Below, one piece after another: positions 61,133 to 64,000 of a DNA stretch of 64,000 bases (its first letter is position 1; each line of letters opens with the position of its first letter). This DNA comes from an uncultured Monoglobus sp. (GTDB lineage: Bacteria; Bacillota; Clostridia; Monoglobales; Monoglobaceae). The stretch covers positions 124,001 to 188,000 of the forward strand of contig CANRGH010000003.1 of NCBI GenBank assembly GCA_947630135.1. The letters are read 5' to 3'. The notes under the pieces were generated by a model. It worked only from the letters and a program-made list of their open reading frames with translations, did no database searches and was not told where the DNA came from. The position numbers and the translations under genes were made by a program.

Positions 61133-62011
61133 ATGAGAAAGTTAAATCGCGTTATAGGAATTTTACTCGCGCTGTCGATTGTGTTCGCGTTGGCGGCCTG
61201 CGGCTCGCAGAGCGCGCCCCAATCGAGCGGCGCGGACAAGGCGGAGACGGCCAAGGCCTCGTTCCGCACGGTCGATGAGATAAAAGAGGACGGAACGATC
61301 AATATCGGCGTTTTCTCGGATAAGAACCCCTTCGGCTTCGTTGACGAGAACGGCGAATATCAGGGCTATGACGTTTATTTCGCGAACAGAATAGGCGAGG
61401 ACCTGGGCGTTGACGTAAACTTCGTTTCGACCGAGGCGGCCAACAGGATAGAGTATCTCCAGACCGGCAAGGTCGACGTTATTCTCGCCAACTTCACGGT
61501 CACGCCCGAGCGCGCCGAGGAGGTCGACTTCGCTCTCCCGTACATGAACGTCGCGCTTGGCGTTGTATCGCCCGACAGCAGGGTCATAAGCGACTTGAGC
61601 GAATTAACTCCCGAGGATGAGGTCATCGTTATCTCGGGAACCACAGCCGAGACTTATCTGACCGCCAACTATCCCGATATCAAGCTTCAGAAATATGACA
61701 CATACGCGAACGCCAAGAACGCTCTTGAGAACGGAAACGCGGCCGCGTGGGCAAACGACAACACCGAGGTCATAGCCTACGCGCTCCAGAACCCGGGCTA
61801 CACCGTTGGCATTCCCTCGCTTGGCAGCAACGACACGATCGCTCCCGCGGTGACAAAGGGCAACGAGAGCCTGCTCAACTGGCTCAACGACGAGATCACC
61901 GCGCTGGGCGACGAGAACTTCTTCCACACCGACTATGAGGCGACTCTGGTCGACACCTACGGAACCGAGTACGAGGACAGCCTTGTGGTCGAGGGCGGAA
62001 AAACAAATTAG
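61133..62011 (+). CDS. Amino-acid ABC transporter, substrate-binding lipoprotein
   Basis: A 292-residue family-3 binding protein with lipobox ALAAC, then a Ser/Ala linker and the binding fold (INIGVFSDKNPFGFVDENGE, GYDVYFANRIGEDLGVDVNF, LANFTVTPERAEEVDFALPY). Ends are typical of glutamate/aspartate/cystine-type proteins; the ligand is not certain. ATG 61133 follows GAGAGGAG. It ends the operon, the reverse of the order at 13781-16150, where the binding protein is first. Confidence 0.93.
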   Translation: MRKLNRVIGILLALSIVFALAACGSQSAPQSSGADKAETAKASFRTVDEIKEDGTINIGVFSDKNPFGFVDENGEYQGYDVYFANRIGEDLGVDVNFVSTEAANRIEYLQTGKVDVILANFTVTPERAEEVDFALPYMNVALGVVSPDSRVISDLSELTPEDEVIVISGTTAETYLTANYPDIKLQKYDTYANAKNALENGNAAAWANDNTEVIAYALQNPGYTVGIPSLGSNDTIAPAVTKGNESLLNWLNDEITALGDENFFHTDYEATLVDTYGTEYEDSLVVEGGKTN

Positions 62012-62024
62012 TCATAATTGACCG

Positions 62025-62062
62025 GGCGCCCGCGTTTATCGCCGCGGGCGCCAAAATATTTT
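62025..62062 (+). terminator. Terminator of the second ABC transporter operon
   Basis: GGCGCCCGCG (62025-62034) pairs with CGCGGGCGCC (62043-62052), followed by AAAATATTTT. Confidence 0.85.
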
Positions 62063-62073
62063 CCAAAAAACTC

Positions 62074-62102
62074 TTGACAAAGGAGCTTAAATCTGATATA
62101 AT
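62074..62102 (+). promoter_or_regulatory. Promoter of rplU-rpmA-obgE
   Basis: TTGACA (62074-62079), 17 bases and TATAAT (62097-62102), a perfect match to consensus. Confidence 0.85.
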
Positions 62103-62106
62103 TCTG

Positions 62107-62182
62107 CAGTAACCGCGCAGAAGGGGTTTTTTAAGACGCGCAGCGCACCCCAATGGCGAGTCTTGGGTAATAGGAGGTTATA
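62107..62182 (+). ncRNA. Ribosomal protein L21 leader RNA
   Basis: The leader between the promoter and rplU carries the conserved pieces of the Firmicutes L21 leader: ACCGCGCAGAAGGGG near its start, GCGCAGCGCACCCC, then AATGGCGAGTCTTGGG just before the SD AGGAGG. The GCGC and GGGG/CCCC arms can pair. In other Firmicutes this leader is thought to let L21 regulate its own operon. The assignment rests on recalled consensus and position. Confidence 0.75.
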
Positions 62183-62190
62183 CATCTGAT

Positions 62191-62499
62191 ATGTACGCAG
62201 TTATTGAAACAGGCGGCAAGCAGTACAAGGTAGAGCAGGATGACGTTCTGTTCATTGAGAAGCTGGACGTTGAGGCCGGCGACACGGTGAAGTTTGACAA
62301 AGTCCTCGCGGTCGGCGGGGATGAGCTCAAGATAGGCGCTCCTTATGTTGACGGCGCTACGGTTGAGGCGACCGTTGAGAAAAACGGCAAGTCCAAGAAG
62401 ATCATTGTCTACAAGTACAAGCCGAAGAAGCACTATCACAAGAAGCAGGGCCACAGACAGCCCTACACAAAGGTTAAGATTACGGCGATCAACGCGTAA
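62191..62499 (+). CDS. rplU: 50S ribosomal protein L21
   Basis: A 102-residue protein: [18 protein letters not shown] at the start and [18 protein letters not shown] near the end are signatures. It is preceded by AGGAGG and the L21 leader. Confidence 0.98.
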   Translation: MYAVIETGGKQYKVEQDDVLFIEKLDVEAGDTVKFDKVLAVGGDELKIGAPYVDGATVEATVEKNGKSKKIIVYKYKPKKHYHKKQGHRQPYTKVKITAINA

Positions 62500-62540
62500 G
62501 CTTAGTGATTAACATTTTTGATAATAAGGAGTGATAATAA

Positions 62541-62801
62541 ATGGCTCATAAGAAAGGTATGGGAAGTACCAAGAACGGCAGAGATTCCGAATCCAAACGT
62601 CTCGGCGTGAAGCTGGGCGACGGTCAGCCCTGTCTGGCGGGAAACATCATTGTCAGACAGAGAGGAACCAAAATTTATCCGGGACTTAACGTTAAGAAGG
62701 GCGGCGACGACACACTGTTCGCGCTCATCGACGGCAAGGTTAAGTTCGAGCGCAAGGGCAGAGACAAGAAGCAGGTTTCTGTTTACGAGATCGCTCAATA
62801 G
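62541..62801 (+). CDS. rpmA: 50S ribosomal protein L27, without the Firmicutes N-terminal extension
   Basis: An 86-residue protein that begins directly [20 protein letters not shown]. Most Firmicutes L27 carry an extra peptide (about nine residues) removed by the protease Prp. Here in-frame TGA TAA TAA sit right before the ATG, so no extension can exist. The prp (ysxB) gene that normally lies between rplU and rpmA is also missing: the gap is only 41 bases. The SD is AAGGAG. Confidence 0.97.
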   Translation: MAHKKGMGSTKNGRDSESKRLGVKLGDGQPCLAGNIIVRQRGTKIYPGLNVKKGGDDTLFALIDGKVKFERKGRDKKQVSVYEIAQ

Positions 62802-62882
62802 TTTTGGATTTTTGGGGCGGACGTTGTCCGTCCCTTTTTGTTTCGGATCACGAAAGATGTCAATGTTTGAAAGGAGCGGCGT

Positions 62883-64000
62883 ATGTTTTCTGACAGAGCG
62901 AGAATTTTCATAAAGGCCGGCGACGGAGGCGACGGCGCGGTGACGTTCCACCGCGAAAAATACGTTGCCGCGGGCGGCCCCGACGGAGGCGACGGAGGCA
63001 GAGGCGGCAGCGTCATTTTTGTCGCCGACAAAAACGTGAACACGCTGATCGACTTCCGCCACAGGCGCAAGTTCAAGGCCGAAAACGGAGGCCCGGGCCG
63101 CGACGCCAACCGTTACGGCAAAAACGGAGCCGACCTCAGAGTGGCGGTTCCGGTGGGAACCATAGTCCGCGACGAGGATAGCGGGCTTGTTATCTGCGAC
63201 CTTAAAGAGGACGGCGAGGAGTTCGTTGTTGCCAAGGGCGGTATCGGCGGTTGGGGAAACAAGAGGTTTGCCACCGCAACGAGGCAGGTGCCGCGCTTCG
63301 CCAAGCCGGGCAGCCCCGGCGACGAGCGCTTTGTGACGCTTGAGCTAAAGCTTATCGCGGACGTGGGTCTGCTCGGTTTTCCAAATGTGGGCAAGTCGAC
63401 CTTCCTTTCGATCATAAGCGACGCGCGCCCGAAAATCGCCAACTACCACTTTACCACCTTAGAGCCAAATCTCGGCGTGGTCAACATGGGCGACGGCTCC
63501 TTCGTCGTCGCGGACATTCCCGGAATAATCGAGGGCGCGCACGAGGGCGTCGGCCTCGGCCACGAGTTCCTGCGGCACGTTGAGCGGACAAAGCTGCTGC
63601 TGCATGTGGTCGACGTTTCGGGCGTCGAGGGCCGCGACCCGATCGAGGATTTTGACACGATCAACCGCGAGCTCAGGCTGCACAGCGAAAAGCTCGCGGA
63701 AAAACGCCAGATTGTGCTCGCGAACAAGTGCGACATTCCGGGCTTTGACGAAAATTTTGAAATATTCAAACGCGAGATGGAAAGCCGCGGCCTCACTGTT
63801 TTCAAAATTTCCGCGGCCACAAAGCAGGGTATTGACGAGGCGTTAAAGTTTACCTATGAGACTCTCTCGAAAATTCCGCCCGAGGAATATGAGGAGGAGT
63901 ACGAGATGTTTGACATAGAGGCCGAGCGTGCCGCTGACGAAACGATAACCGTCAGCCGCGATGAGGACGGAGTGTTCCATGTCGAGGGCCGCAAGGCGTT
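62883..64000 (+). CDS. obgE: GTPase ObgE, 3' end beyond window
   Basis: The first 372 codons of an Obg-family GTPase; the reading frame is open to the right edge. The glycine-rich Obg domain (about 1-158; KAGDGGDGAVTFHREKYV, GGPDGGDGGRGGSVIF), the G domain (G1 GFPNVGKSTFL, switch FTTLEPNLGVV, DIPGIIEGAHEGVGLG, NKCD) and the start of the C-terminal OCT domain (DEDGVFHVEG) are seen. ObgE acts in 50S assembly and stress control. The SD AAAGGAG lies upstream of ATG 62883. Confidence 0.97.
   Translation, partial: MFSDRARIFIKAGDGGDGAVTFHREKYVAAGGPDGGDGGRGGSVIFVADKNVNTLIDFRHRRKFKAENGGPGRDANRYGKNGADLRVAVPVGTIVRDEDSGLVICDLKEDGEEFVVAKGGIGGWGNKRFATATRQVPRFAKPGSPGDERFVTLELKLIADVGLLGFPNVGKSTFLSIISDARPKIANYHFTTLEPNLGVVNMGDGSFVVADIPGIIEGAHEGVGLGHEFLRHVERTKLLLHVVDVSGVEGRDPIEDFDTINRELRLHSEKLAEKRQIVLANKCDIPGFDENFEIFKREMESRGLTVFKISAATKQGIDEALKFTYETLSKIPPEEYEEEYEMFDIEAERAADETITVSRDEDGVFHVEGRKA

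Noticed and set aside
1-64000. tRNA, rRNA, SRP RNA, IS elements and phage genes
   Set aside because: I looked for T-loop GTTCGA words, the SRP apical loop, transposase and integrase motifs and found none that hold up.

Overview
The window comes from the chromosome of a Gram-positive, probably spore-forming Clostridia bacterium (Oscillospirales/Monoglobales-like; the rank below class is inference). The evidence is the Firmicutes gene order (rimP-nusA-ylxR-infB-rbfA-nrnA-truB-ribF, ylxM-ffh-rpsP-khpA-rimM-trmD, nadD-yqeK-LCP-rsfS-leuS, ctsR-mcsA-mcsB-clpC, rplU-rpmA-obgE), CotF- and CotJC-like coat proteins, S-layer homology (SLH) surface proteins, strong SD sequences and perfect sigma-A promoters. 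The core genes are GC-rich; several inserted segments are clearly AT-rich. No tRNA, rRNA, CRISPR array, transposase or integrase was seen.

Layout. 1-3.4 kb: end of an SLH protein and glycogen phosphorylase. 3.4-7.0 kb: a tiny gene with a G9 tract, then an AT-rich secreted protein and a 59-residue companion, bracketed by two clusters of palindromic intergenic repeats. 7.2-13.6 kb: DNA polymerase IV, a stalk-domain secreted protein, CotJC/Mn-catalase, an orphan RelB/DinJ antitoxin, a GH105 unsaturated-uronyl hydrolase and an ImmR/ImmA-like pair. 13.7-19.4 kb: an amino-acid ABC transporter, RsmI, TrmN6 and a YabE-like 3D-domain protein. 19.5-42.3 kb: mostly translation and ribosome-assembly operons, with NAD/FAD synthesis, LeuRS, a polysaccharide deacetylase, coat proteins, NrdR and a MATE exporter. 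42.3-44.7 kb: a large secreted zinc metallopeptidase with a Pro-Thr linker. 45.0-49.6 kb: the CtsR heat-shock operon with a textbook CtsR operator. 49.7-58.6 kb: an AT-rich accessory island. 58.6-64 kb: repeats, a second amino-acid ABC transporter and rplU-rpmA-obgE (obgE runs off the end).

The most interesting region is the island. It holds a complete agr-type peptide quorum-sensing locus: a LytTR regulator, a GHKL sensor, AgrB, and a previously unlisted AgrD whose leader is broken by one base in an A7 tract. A pair of ATTACAT repeats 21 bp apart lies upstream of agrB and resembles an AgrA site. Directly downstream are a giant Kelch+RCC1 secreted protein and a leucine-rich-repeat/pectate-lyase protein. 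Together with the GH105 enzyme this suggests a pectin-using bacterium whose surface or secreted factors may be under cell-density control (inference). Other notable points: a shared module follows the Pro-Thr linker in two secreted enzymes; prp and the L27 N-terminal extension are both missing; three ATACGAAA boxes lie at the polymerase IV promoter; and a structured small RNA may be encoded near 31.85 kb.
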